Source of the DNA: Kluyvera ascorbata_C
GTDB lineage: Bacteria; Pseudomonadota; Gammaproteobacteria; Enterobacterales; Enterobacteriaceae
Direction: 5' to 3'
Assembly: GCF_044197065.1 (NCBI RefSeq)
Contig: NZ_JBIQOI010000011.1
Location: 1-64,000, forward strand
DNA length: 64,000 nucleotides
The first letter of the stretch is position 1; each line of letters begins with the position of its first letter. The translations under genes and the position numbers were made by a program. Positions 41,933 through 50,066 of this stretch are shown here, piece after piece. The notes under the pieces were generated by a model. The model made no database searches. It was given only the letters and a program-made list of their open reading frames with translations, and was not told the DNA's origin.

Positions 41933-42751
41933 TCATGAGGCGAGTTGCAGCATATTTTCTGCCATCACCCACAGAGCTCGATTCAGCTTCACATCACCAT
42001 CAATACCTTTAATTGCACGTGTATGTGTGCGTCCTCCTTTTGCATTGTGACCGTTCAAACCACCTTTGATTAGGTTCTCCTGAATACGCTGATAAGTTGT
42101 CCAGAGATCTCCGGACTCATCCTGCCAGCGACGAGGGGCCAATAGCTGTGATTCCGTCACGGGCTGATGCTCCTCGCCAAAGCGATATGTCAGTGCAGCT
42201 TTTGCCAATGCCTGTTGTGCTGGTGGCGGAAGCATTAGTGACTGCATGGCGTCGCGTTTTTCCTCCACCCTGTCAAACACCCCAAGCACCTCGTAAGCCC
42301 CTTCGATAACCTTTTCCACCACGTTGCCCTTATGGGGCACTCGCACCTCTCCAAAGCTCTCGCCGCAAATCAGTCCGTTCTGACAGACCGCTCGGAACAG
42401 TCCCGGCAGCATCTGGTAGGAACTAGAACCGTCATGGCTGTTAAGCAGGATAATTTCCGGCACCTGTTTACCGGTAATCTGCCCTTCGCGGCGCAGACGT
42501 AGCATATGTTTGGTGTGTTCCCGCTTGTCGGGGTTACGCACACGGGTCTGGCAGGCAAAGAACGGCTGAAAACCTTCGCGCTGCAGGTTATCCAACAGAG
42601 TGATGGTCGGGATGCAGGTATAGCGCTCGCTGCGCGATTCATGCTTTTCCTCACTGAACACGCTGGGAACATAGTGAGCAAGTTCATCACGGGTTAAGGG
42701 ACGGTCACGGCGAACAAGGTTCACCGCACCAAAGCGGGATGCTAATCGCAT
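41933..42751 (-). CDS. yafZ: DUF932 protein, YafZ/YfjQ-like
   Basis: A 272-residue protein of the YafZ/YfjQ family (DUF932), a constant member of CP4-type islands and also found on plasmids. It starts MRLASRFGAVNLVRRDRPLT and contains the family segment LLNSHDGSSSYQMLPGLFRAVC. Its biochemical role is unknown. DUF932 proteins are often linked to phage or plasmid replication and recombination. Confidence 0.85.
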   Translation of the reverse strand: MRLASRFGAVNLVRRDRPLTRDELAHYVPSVFSEEKHESRSERYTCIPTITLLDNLQREGFQPFFACQTRVRNPDKREHTKHMLRLRREGQITGKQVPEIILLNSHDGSSSYQMLPGLFRAVCQNGLICGESFGEVRVPHKGNVVEKVIEGAYEVLGVFDRVEEKRDAMQSLMLPPPAQQALAKAALTYRFGEEHQPVTESQLLAPRRWQDESGDLWTTYQRIQENLIKGGLNGHNAKGGRTHTRAIKGIDGDVKLNRALWVMAENMLQLAS

Positions 42752-42787
42752 AATTCACTCCTTTGTGCGTTTATCGGTATAAAAAGA

Positions 42788-42819
42788 AAAGGCCACGCTC
42801 CCGAAGGAACATGGCCTTT
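42788..42819 (-). terminator. Hairpin upstream of yafZ-like gene
   Basis: The arms aaaggcca / tggccttt close a 16-base loop. It lies downstream of the exported-protein gene on the minus strand, and after the hairpin its transcript would read CTTTTCTTTTT. A terminator for that gene is likely. Confidence 0.65.
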
Positions 42820-42849
42820 AACATTAAAAATGGCGTGGCGGATAAGACG

Positions 42850-43527
42850 TTATTGCCCCATGTATTCAACCCTGGCACCGGTGGCCTTACCATCAGCACC
42901 AACGGTCACCACCACCTTATCGTAGGTACGATACCCGGCATTGTAGACCTCATAAACCACAGTATTTCCCTCCACTTTGTAGCTGCCAAAATCAGCGGCC
43001 TCAGCCGTGTCACGGTCATACTCTTTCGTGTACGCTTCTTTGGCCGCTTTCATGACTGAGCCTTTGTTAATCTCCGGCGCTCGACTACCGGCACTGGCAG
43101 CAAGGCCAGATACGTATTTCGGGCAGACCGTCATCATGTCCCCGCGGGTGAATGTCAGTTGCGCACCAAAGACCTGAAGGGTCGATGTTTCCTGACCTGC
43201 AATCGAAGCAATTGCCTTTCTGGCGGCTGCAGGTGCCTGCCCACCTTCAACCTCAACAGCCTTAAATCCTGTTTGCTGGTTGCACAACTGAGACGTGGGT
43301 ACCAGATTGCCGTTTACATTGATGCGACTCCCCATCAGCTCCTGCGGGCCATTGGGGCAGCCCTGCAACTGACCAAAGATGCCAATGGTATTGTTTTTTA
43401 GCATCACCAGTGCCTGACCATTATCGGTCAGCGTCTGGCACCAGCCGTTTTTCACAGCCCAGTTACCCGCCTGAGCAGAAACCGAAATGGCTGACAAAAC
43501 AAGTGCAATCACGGTCTGAATTTTCAT
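42850..43527 (-). CDS. Exported protein of unknown function
   Basis: A 225-residue protein with a clear Sec signal peptide (MKIQTVIALVLSAISVSAQA, cleavage after residue 20). The mature part has cysteines at about 29, 57, 82 and 137, which could form disulfides in the periplasm. A lysine- and acid-rich helix (about 150-180) is followed by a C-terminal beta segment. I do not recognise the family. It sits between the GTPase and YafZ-like genes, a position where CP4-57 and CP4-6 encode other envelope proteins. Confidence 0.6.
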   Translation of the reverse strand: MKIQTVIALVLSAISVSAQAGNWAVKNGWCQTLTDNGQALVMLKNNTIGIFGQLQGCPNGPQELMGSRINVNGNLVPTSQLCNQQTGFKAVEVEGGQAPAAARKAIASIAGQETSTLQVFGAQLTFTRGDMMTVCPKYVSGLAASAGSRAPEINKGSVMKAAKEAYTKEYDRDTAEAADFGSYKVEGNTVVYEVYNAGYRTYDKVVVTVGADGKATGARVEYMGQ

Positions 43528-43727
43528 ATGTCACCTTATTAATGAATCAGAAGCGGCAACGGGGGACGCGGTACACAGAACCTGATGCATCTTTGTATCC
43601 GGACCATCACGTCAACGTCCCTGTTCGTCGTGCTCATGAACACTTTTGAGAAAGAAATATCCCTTTGCTTTGATAGGTAAAAGCGATCAATAGGGGGCTT
43701 ATACATCGATATTTTAATAGATAAAAG

Positions 43728-43756
43728 CGATCGATATTCTATTATCGATCGTTTTT
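43728..43756. terminator. GATCGAT hairpin, probable terminator
   Basis: The nine-base perfect arms cgatcgata / tatcgatcg around ttctat have a T5 run on the plus side and a CTTTTATC run on the minus side. It follows the GTPase gene on the minus strand. A second copy of its left flank (aaaagcgatcaat) lies about 45 bp away, at 43679-43691. Confidence 0.6.
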
Positions 43757-43811
43757 ACAGATCAATGTACTGTTTTTTGAATGTGGTAATTGAGGGATAA
43801 AGCGGCGGATT

Positions 43812-44705
43812 TCAGCCAAATACTCGGTCCCATAATGTCGTGGCAAGTTGCACTAATTTTTGTCGGAGACTCCTTAACAGAGCAGTCCAGACAGAAGGCA
43901 GGTGGTCAGGATTAATCACCGTGTCAAAAGCCTTACCCGCTGCCTCACCAAACTGCTGCCGTACAGCGGCGTCAGTGTCCGGGGTCTGATGTTCTGGTTT
44001 CAGCTGGCAATACACGGCACTGCTGGCCTGTACGGGCAAGGCATACACAATCAACTCCACCAGGGCGGGCAGGTTATAGCCGGTATGTGCAGAGACAGCC
44101 ATGACCGGGAAAGAGGACGGCAACTGACCGGCAACCTGCGCACTGACTGAAGCCAATGAAAGGCATTGTTCAGAAGAAGGAGATGCCTGCCAGGGCTCAC
44201 CATCCCTGAGGGGTGGAATGCGGTCGGCCTGAGTCAGTACAAACAGGAAACGTGAAGGGTCGGCACCTGCTTCCATCAGTGCCCTGTATGCCGTGATATC
44301 CGTTGCCCGGGCACGGTCATCGGCACGCAGTACCCAGATAATCAAATCCAGCTCTACCAGCAACGCCTTATAGAGCGCCAGATATTCCTCGTCGTATTCC
44401 GGTGTCTCGCCCACCCCAGGCAAATCCACCAGTGTCATGCTGCGCTCACCAACGGTGAGTAACAGACGCTGGGGTTCCCGGGTGCAGCCTAGCAAATCAC
44501 TGGTCAGACAGACGGGTTGCTGAAAAAGCGCGTTGCATAATGAACTCTTGCCCGCACCACTTTTGCCCATGATGCCTATCACGGGTTCATAGTTAATCGC
44601 CTCCTGGAGGCGGGACAGAATACGTTCAGTAGCCTGCCGGGGTAAGAGATTGAGGCAGGTACGCACCACATCACTGGTATCCTGCGGATCGGGGATTTGA
44701 GGCAT
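43812..44705 (-). CDS. YfjP/YkfA family GTPase
   Basis: A 297-residue Era/TrmE-like small GTPase of the CP4-island YfjP/YkfA/YeeP group. G1 is GKSGAGKSS (about residues 47-55), G3 is DLPG (about 98), and G4 reads TQAD (about 158). A C-terminal helical region carries an unusual amphipathic tail. Genomic islands carry it constantly. A cellular role is not established. Confidence 0.88.
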   Translation of the reverse strand: MPQIPDPQDTSDVVRTCLNLLPRQATERILSRLQEAINYEPVIGIMGKSGAGKSSLCNALFQQPVCLTSDLLGCTREPQRLLLTVGERSMTLVDLPGVGETPEYDEEYLALYKALLVELDLIIWVLRADDRARATDITAYRALMEAGADPSRFLFVLTQADRIPPLRDGEPWQASPSSEQCLSLASVSAQVAGQLPSSFPVMAVSAHTGYNLPALVELIVYALPVQASSAVYCQLKPEHQTPDTDAAVRQQFGEAAGKAFDTVINPDHLPSVWTALLRSLRQKLVQLATTLWDRVFG

Positions 44706-44803
44706 GATTTACTCCTGTGAAAAAACTATGCCGGGAAATTTTTCTCCCGGCGACTCACATGAGTAATGTAGGCGTTATATTTTTTGGAGTTATCGTTGCC
44801 TGT

Positions 44804-45901
44804 CTAGGATGGATTTTTGTAATCAAAAAGCTTGCTTTTATATCTTAGATACTCATCATGAATAAGTTTTTCAATAACTTTAATCTCTTTTTTATTAAGT
44901 GCCACTGCTAACTCAGATAATTCCTTGCTGGCTTTGGCAGAGATTGTCAAATCATGTTTTCCAGACCTTCTTTTTCGTTGCTTAAAAGAATCACTCATTT
45001 TTTTCAGGAGTGCACTTTTATCATCCAGAAATTTTCTGTAATTTTCCACATCCAGTTTATTCGGGATGGCCCAGCAATCAATCGCGCCCATTACACCAAT
45101 GTATCGCTCATTAAGGTCTGCGGGTTTAAACCAGGACAGAACATTTCTTTTTATATCCTTTTTCTTTGATAAATACGACCATGCCCACTCAATGCCTTCA
45201 TTATCATTTTTCTTTAACCATCTGGGGCTTTGAACCTGACTATTAAAAACAAGCCAGATACTACGAATATAATCGAATGTTTTCTTACTTTGATATGGAC
45301 TGAGGGAACAAGACAGTTTATTCATAAAGGTAATAATTACCCGACTTCTTTCAGCTGAACTCGTTGGATTACCAGATAGTCTGAAAAAAGAATATAAGTT
45401 TTCCTCTCTTTGATCCCATTCCGGAATTAACACAGCCGTATCTTCAGGTAAATAAAGCTCCCGGGCAGAGGCTTTTCGTATATACGCCCAGAACCAAAAA
45501 ATAGCACGTGAATTAACCGCCCCCTTCAACCACTTTAAATCGACGTCTTGTAGACATGAAGAATCTTCACCATGAAGACTTTTAGTTTTAACATTGCGTT
45601 TTTCCCCGGCCTGCATATTTTGCATTAAACGCTTAAAAGCTTCATCACCCCTGGTGGCGTTATTACTGCTTTCAGACACCGGGGGGCTTGAGATCGGTTC
45701 TCCTGTCCTGACTTCAATATCAGAATCCTCGGCCGCCTGCGCAGACTCACCTTCTGGCCAAGAGTCGATACTAAATTCTCTCTCAGGACTGGTAAAGCGG
45801 CTCCCTCCCTCAAGGAGAGGTTCTTCTGGCCTTGCTAATTCTTCAGCGCCCAGTTTACCAATCCCTTTTGGATAATAATTCTCATTATCACTATCGCTCA
45901 C
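44804..45901 (-). CDS. Unknown island protein with C-terminal ribbon-helix-helix-like segment
   Basis: A 365-residue protein. Residues 1-100 are acidic, rich in serine, glutamate and proline, and probably disordered. The centre (about 115-290) is helical and rich in tryptophan. Near the C-terminus a stretch beginning DLTISAKASKELSELA and continuing through KEIKVIEKLI has the strand-helix-helix pattern of ribbon-helix-helix DNA-binding domains. That suggests DNA binding, as judged by eye. I know no named family. It is the last leftward gene before the alpA region. Confidence 0.55.
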   Translation of the reverse strand: MSDSDNENYYPKGIGKLGAEELARPEEPLLEGGSRFTSPEREFSIDSWPEGESAQAAEDSDIEVRTGEPISSPPVSESSNNATRGDEAFKRLMQNMQAGEKRNVKTKSLHGEDSSCLQDVDLKWLKGAVNSRAIFWFWAYIRKASARELYLPEDTAVLIPEWDQREENLYSFFRLSGNPTSSAERSRVIITFMNKLSCSLSPYQSKKTFDYIRSIWLVFNSQVQSPRWLKKNDNEGIEWAWSYLSKKKDIKRNVLSWFKPADLNERYIGVMGAIDCWAIPNKLDVENYRKFLDDKSALLKKMSDSFKQRKRRSGKHDLTISAKASKELSELAVALNKKEIKVIEKLIHDEYLRYKSKLFDYKNPS

Positions 45902-46353
45902 CGTTACCTCATGTAGTAAAATCCACCATAAACAGTATGTATAATGAATCGATTATGAAGTAAACAAGTTTTTATTTTGAATGAAAATAGCTCGAAAATT
46001 GTAAGTTTTTTGTAAGAGTAAAATCGACGCCAACCTCTAAAATAAAGGGGGTTCCGGCGATTTACCAGGTAAAAATGAACATTCATAAACTTGTACAGCA
46101 TACATAAATTTGTGGCAGGCATTCACTATGTTTTACATTGTCACGCGCACCGCGAATGTAGCTCACGTCAGTTCTGTTCTTATTATCAGGGTACAGGGCT
46201 GGACACGTTGTGTCCTGACAGCACTACTAGCTGGTGAGAACTAGCTGATGTAATTTTCTACTTATCAGCTGATGGTATGAGAAGGATGCCCGTTACTCTA
46301 TCGATGGCAACTGGCCCTCTCCCGAACTCACACTAAATCGCGGGAGCATTACC
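45902..46353. other. Divergent intergenic region before alpA
   Basis: This 450-bp AT-rich stretch separates the leftward island genes from alpA. It includes repeated ctagctg/agctgatg words around 46225-46275 (actagctggtgagaactag), which could be AlpA- or phage-type regulator sites. No gene or RNA is recognised. Confidence 0.35.
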
Positions 46354-46593
46354 ATGACAAACAAAACTCATCCGATATCATCCAGTACCCAAACAACCAC
46401 ATCTTTACTGAATGATCAGCTCGTTGATATGACATTCATCACTGGCTATACAAACATGACCGATAAATGGTTCTACCGATTAATTTCAGAAAATGCGTTC
46501 CCTGCACCAATTAAACTGGGGCGTAGCTCACGCTGGCTAAAAAGCGAAGTGGAAAAATGGATGCTGGATAGAATACAAGCATCTCGAGGTTAG
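46354..46593 (+). CDS. alpA: AlpA family excisionase-like regulator
   Basis: A 79-residue AlpA/MerR-like helix-turn-helix protein: FITGYTNMTDKWFYRLISEN followed by FPAPIKLGRSSRWLKSEVEKWM. In CP4-57, AlpA raises integrase expression and acts as excisionase. Here the only integrase lies 15 kb away, in the neighbouring element, so this copy may be orphaned. Confidence 0.87.
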   Translation: MTNKTHPISSSTQTTTSLLNDQLVDMTFITGYTNMTDKWFYRLISENAFPAPIKLGRSSRWLKSEVEKWMLDRIQASRG

Positions 46594-46872
46594 AACCTTT
46601 AATGTTGGTGTTTTACACAGGAAGGTTACGTAATTTAATATAGGTTTTTTAATATAATTATACTCACTCTCATTTGTTCTTATATTCATCGCTTACTATC
46701 AAAGCCCGTTCAAGCACCCTCGTAAACAATATTTCAACAACCACTATCATCTTTTTAAAGTGATAATTAATTTAAGTATCAGTTCAGTATTGGCTTAAAG
46801 AAAAGCCTTGCATGAAATATCATTAAATTAGTGCTTGTACTGACCTCTCTCATCATATGCAGTGGAATAATC

Positions 46873-47451
46873 ATGCTTAAAAATTCAGATAGAACTTTTA
46901 ATGAAGACTGGTTCCTGACTTCACTTCTCAATGCACACATCGATGAAATGATATACAGATACTCATGCCTTTTGGCATTACGTATGGATTTTTTCTACCA
47001 AAAGGAAAGTGCCAGGTATTCACACTTAAATCACCAAACACTTGAACATGACTTGCGTGAACTAATGGAGAAAATGACAAAAGAGAAAGGTGTGGTGGGC
47101 TATTTCTGGGTTGTCGAATGGACTGAACGACATAGATACCATGCGCATGTCGTATTCTGGCTGGACAGACAAAAAACACAGCACTCTTATCCCTTTGCCC
47201 TTACAGCAAATACACTTTGGGAGGAAATAACGCACCGGGACGGCGTATCGCACCGATGTGAATATCGGCCGCAGTATTCTGGAAATATCAATATACCTGT
47301 TCGGTATAACGATCCGGAAAGCATTAACAATATCCGTCATGTTCTGAGCTATCTGGCTAAGGAAGAACAAAAAGAAGGTTTGTGTGCATACGGCTGTAAT
47401 GACGTTCCTCCACGCTCAGCGGCAGGGCGTCCACGTAAGCCAGGCCCCTGA
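46873..47451 (+). CDS. Inovirus Gp2-like / YagK-YfjJ family protein
   Basis: A 192-residue protein of the group annotated as inovirus Gp2 or YagK/YfjJ, common beside alpA in P4-like islands. The central HYHAHVVFWLDRQ-like segment (RYHAHVVFWLD) is the histidine-hydrophobe-histidine motif also found in rolling-circle replication proteins, and the C-terminal RHVLSYLAKEEQKE fits. The catalytic tyrosine that a replication initiator would need is not evident. The start at 46873 gives MLKNSDRTFN, and the frame from 46831 adds a hydrophobic leader without support. Confidence 0.72.
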   Translation: MLKNSDRTFNEDWFLTSLLNAHIDEMIYRYSCLLALRMDFFYQKESARYSHLNHQTLEHDLRELMEKMTKEKGVVGYFWVVEWTERHRYHAHVVFWLDRQKTQHSYPFALTANTLWEEITHRDGVSHRCEYRPQYSGNINIPVRYNDPESINNIRHVLSYLAKEEQKEGLCAYGCNDVPPRSAAGRPRKPGP

Positions 47452-47943
47452 TCCTACGGCTACGCAACTGGCTCTGCATCCTGTACAAACCCCGTTATTA
47501 CGGCGACAAATAATGTCCTCGCAGTCGTGACCGGACCAGCACACTTGAAGCTTGTCGCTCCAACCGCAGTGAATCAGCAAATCCACAACTCCATTTATAC
47601 CCGACAGGAGAGCTGCCGGGTATTTCTCATACCTGTCAAACAAGGGAAATCAAAAATGAAACAGCCAGAGAACACGATCGTGGTAAAGGTGGCGGAATAC
47701 AGTTTATACATCACCCGGCTTAGGGTCTGCCGGGATAGCCTGGCTGGATGATGTAGTGATGCCGAGCGGCGTGGCTGGCGTTTGAGAGCGCTTGAGCAGT
47801 TAAGTAAAGCCTCATCGCTCTACTGCCAAAGGGCTAACTCTGCCGATACCAGCAGTGGAACAGCCCTTCAACTCAGGTTAAGCATCGTGACCACTGGAAC
47901 CTCCGTTGCAGATTAAGTCGTTTCTCCAGTTTGACTCTCAGGC
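47452..47943 (+). other. Gene-poor junction between island core and ars genes
   Basis: No full gene lies here. A 31-codon frame (47656-47751, MKQPENTIVVKVAEYSLY...) follows an AAGGG and may be the start of an island gene cut off when the ars block joined. The rest is noncoding up to the ars promoter. Confidence 0.35.
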
Positions 47944-47977
47944 ATGTTGACTATGGTTTCCTGGGAAAATAAGTTAT

Positions 47978-47999
47978 TATTTCCACAATTCCGGAAATA
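47978..47999 (+). promoter_or_regulatory. Probable ArsR operator
   Basis: An inverted repeat, tatttcc-N8-ggaaata, lies 11 to 32 bases before the arsR start. The position and size fit an ArsR-family dimer site that shuts the arsR-arsH-sigma-arsD-arsA operon until arsenite binds the repressor. Confidence 0.55.
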
Positions 48000-48009
48000 T
48001 AGAAATAAA

Positions 48010-48339
48010 ATGCAAATGGAGCTTTCAAAAGCAGCAGACACCCTGAAAGAGCTGGGTCATCCTACACGACTGAGCGTGTACAGAGAGCTGGTTAAAGCCG
48101 GACATAAAGGGTTACCGGTTGGCGAACTGCAGAAGCGGCTCGACATCCCTGCCTCTACGCTGAGCCATCATCTCTCATCGCTGATATCAGTCTCTCTGGT
48201 ACGCCAGGAACGTCAGGGCAGAACGCTCTTTTGCCATGCTCGATATGAAAACCTTGAGGCTCTGATTGCCTTCCTGACCGAAGAATGCTGCTCAGGAACT
48301 GACGACTGCCTCACCATGCCCCAGAAGACGGAGAACTAA
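48010..48339 (+). CDS. arsR: ArsR arsenite-responsive repressor (C-terminal CC-x5-C type)
   Basis: A 109-residue ArsR/SmtB repressor. The recognition helix region reads LDIPASTLSHHLSSL (about residues 45-59). It lacks the ELCVCDLC site of the plasmid R773 type and has instead CCSGTDDC at residues 93-100. This CC-x5-C layout is the one that binds As(III) in the Acidithiobacillus ferrooxidans ArsR. The first of two ATGs (48010, 48016) is used. It leads the rightward ars operon. Confidence 0.87.
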   Translation: MQMELSKAADTLKELGHPTRLSVYRELVKAGHKGLPVGELQKRLDIPASTLSHHLSSLISVSLVRQERQGRTLFCHARYENLEALIAFLTEECCSGTDDCLTMPQKTEN

Positions 48340-48340
48340 A

Positions 48341-49054
48341 ATGACAGGTGATCTTAAGAATGTTGATTCGGGTTTGTTCGACACCTCAATCACAGAGGCA
48401 AGATTCGGTGTTCCTGCCGTTCCCCATCCTCCACGTATCCTCATGTTGTACGGCTCTGTGCGCGAACGTTCCTATAGCCGACTGGCAACGGAAGAAGCGG
48501 CAAGGTTACTGACCGCAATGGGCGCAGACGTGCGGATCTTCAATCCTTCTGGCTTGCCTCTTCCTGATGATGCGCCTGACTCGCATCCTAAAGTCATGGA
48601 ACTGCGCGAGCTGGTTCGTTGGTCCGAAGGGATGGTGTGGTGTTCCCCTGAACGCCATGGTGCGATGACCGGCATCATGAAGGCCCAGATTGATTGGATA
48701 CCGTTATCAGAAGGTGCAGTTCGCCCTTCACAGGGTAAAACACTGGCCGTTATGCAGGTCTGCGGTGGCTCTCAGTCTTTCAATGCCGTCAACCAGATGC
48801 GCATTCTTGGCCGCTGGATGCGGATGATCACCATCCCAAATCAATCCTCTGTGGCAAAAGCCTGGCAGGAGTTTGATGAAGATGGACGAATGAAACCGTC
48901 GTCTTATTACGACCGCATCGTGGATGTGATGGAAGAACTGGTGAAATTTACTCTGCTGACCAGAGGTAGCTCAGCTTATCTCGTCGATCGCTACAGCGAA
49001 CGTAAAGAGTCGGCAGAAGAACTTTCCCGGCGGGTTAATCAGAGCAAAATTTGA
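48341..49054 (+). CDS. arsH: ArsH, NADPH-dependent FMN reductase / organoarsenical oxidase
   Basis: A 237-residue flavoprotein of the ArsH family, known to oxidise trivalent methyl- and aromatic arsenicals. The FMN loop is LYGSVRERSYSR (about residues 38-49), and the ERHGAMTGIMKAQIDWIP segment (about 106-123) is highly conserved. It starts two bases after the arsR stop and ends eight bases before the sigma gene. Confidence 0.92.
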   Translation: MTGDLKNVDSGLFDTSITEARFGVPAVPHPPRILMLYGSVRERSYSRLATEEAARLLTAMGADVRIFNPSGLPLPDDAPDSHPKVMELRELVRWSEGMVWCSPERHGAMTGIMKAQIDWIPLSEGAVRPSQGKTLAVMQVCGGSQSFNAVNQMRILGRWMRMITIPNQSSVAKAWQEFDEDGRMKPSSYYDRIVDVMEELVKFTLLTRGSSAYLVDRYSERKESAEELSRRVNQSKI

Positions 49055-49062
49055 GGGCTGGT

Positions 49063-49608
49063 ATGAGTGATGTAACGGCATTCAATAACTGCATGAGTGT
49101 GTTCTGGCGACAACATGAAGCCGAACTCTCTCGCTTTCTGACATCAAAGACGGGCGATAGCGAAAAAGCAGCTGACCTGCTGCAGGAGCTATTCCTGCGT
49201 GCCCGTGCTCATTCAGACAGTTTCTGCGAGATGGAGAATCCGCGAGCCTGGCTATATCGGGCTGCGAGGAATCTGCTGATTGATGAGTACCGCACCACCA
49301 GGGAATTCGTTGAGCTGGAAGAAGATGCACTATTAACAGACGCATCCCCTGATGCAATCTCAATGCTGGGTATATGCCTGCCTGAAACATTACAGGCTTT
49401 ACCCGAAGATGAGCGGTGGTTGATTGAAGTGTCCGACCTTAACCGGCGTCCCCAGCAGTCTCTGGCCGATGAACTGGGAATCACGCTTACGGCGTTTAAA
49501 TCCCGTCTGCTTCGGGCCAGGAAGCACCTGAAAGAGACGATGACAGAACTCTGCCAAATTGAGGCGGATGACACATCTCCTGTCTGCTGCCACAAAAAAA
49601 TGAATTAA
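49063..49608 (+). CDS. ECF sigma factor within the ars operon
   Basis: A 181-residue extracytoplasmic-function sigma factor. Region 2 (about residues 15-85) includes AADLLQELFLRARA and NPRAWLYRAARNLLIDEYR. Region 4 (about 108-162) ends with the helix-turn-helix SLADELGITLTAFKSRLLRARKHL. The C-terminal tail holds C164 and a vicinal pair C175-C176, a plausible arsenite site. No anti-sigma gene lies beside it. The ATG at 49063 is preferred to the TTG at 49051, which overlaps arsH. It is placed between arsH and arsD, so arsenite may turn it on or be sensed by it. Confidence 0.82.
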   Translation: MSDVTAFNNCMSVFWRQHEAELSRFLTSKTGDSEKAADLLQELFLRARAHSDSFCEMENPRAWLYRAARNLLIDEYRTTREFVELEEDALLTDASPDAISMLGICLPETLQALPEDERWLIEVSDLNRRPQQSLADELGITLTAFKSRLLRARKHLKETMTELCQIEADDTSPVCCHKKMN

Positions 49609-49683
49609 TCGCGCATCTTTTCCCCTCCTCCTTCGTTTACCTCAGTGTAAAGCCAAATGACTAAACACAGAGGTAAACAGTCC

Positions 49684-50046
49684 ATGTCAAAAATTGAGAT
49701 CTTTGAAGCAGCAGGCTGCTGCGCAACCAGTAGCGTTGTGGTCAGTGACGAAGCCGTGAAATGGAACGCCAGCGCCGAATGGGCAAAAAAAAATGGCGTC
49801 GATATTCAGCGCTACAGCCTTGCGAAAAACCCGCAGCAGTTCCTGAATAACCCTGTCATCAAAGAGTTTCTAAACACTTCGGGACTAGAGTCCCTTCCAG
49901 TGACCTTGCTCGACGGCAAGCTAGTAATGGCAGGTAAACTCCCGAATCGTGAAGATATCGCCCGTTGGGCCGGTATTCAGCTTCCTCAGGACTGGAGTGA
50001 AGACAGCACACAACCAAGCTGCTGCTGCATTCCACGTATGCCTTAA
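49684..50046 (+). CDS. arsD: ArsD-family arsenic metallochaperone, variant lacking Cys18
   Basis: A 120-residue thioredoxin-fold ArsD homologue, which passes As(III) to ArsA in the R773 system. The essential C12-C13 pair is present (EAAGCCATSS), but position 18 is valine, where the R773-type protein has the third arsenic-binding cysteine. A C-terminal CCC triplet (SCCCIP, about 114-116) may compensate. It starts 75 bases after the sigma gene and 20 before arsA. Its second copy, at 55399-55761, has all three cysteines. Confidence 0.85.
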   Translation: MSKIEIFEAAGCCATSSVVVSDEAVKWNASAEWAKKNGVDIQRYSLAKNPQQFLNNPVIKEFLNTSGLESLPVTLLDGKLVMAGKLPNREDIARWAGIQLPQDWSEDSTQPSCCCIPRMP

Positions 50047-50066
50047 TTACAGAGGAGCTATCACTG

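Noticed and set aside
46873..47451. Calling the Gp2-like protein an active rolling-circle initiator
   Set aside because: Only the HxH-like segment is seen. A catalytic tyrosine in the right context and a nick site are not evident.
47944..48009. Longer N-terminus of the first ArsR from the upstream ATG
   Set aside because: The extension would read through the palindromic operator and gives no ArsR-family sequence. Family length is met from 48010.
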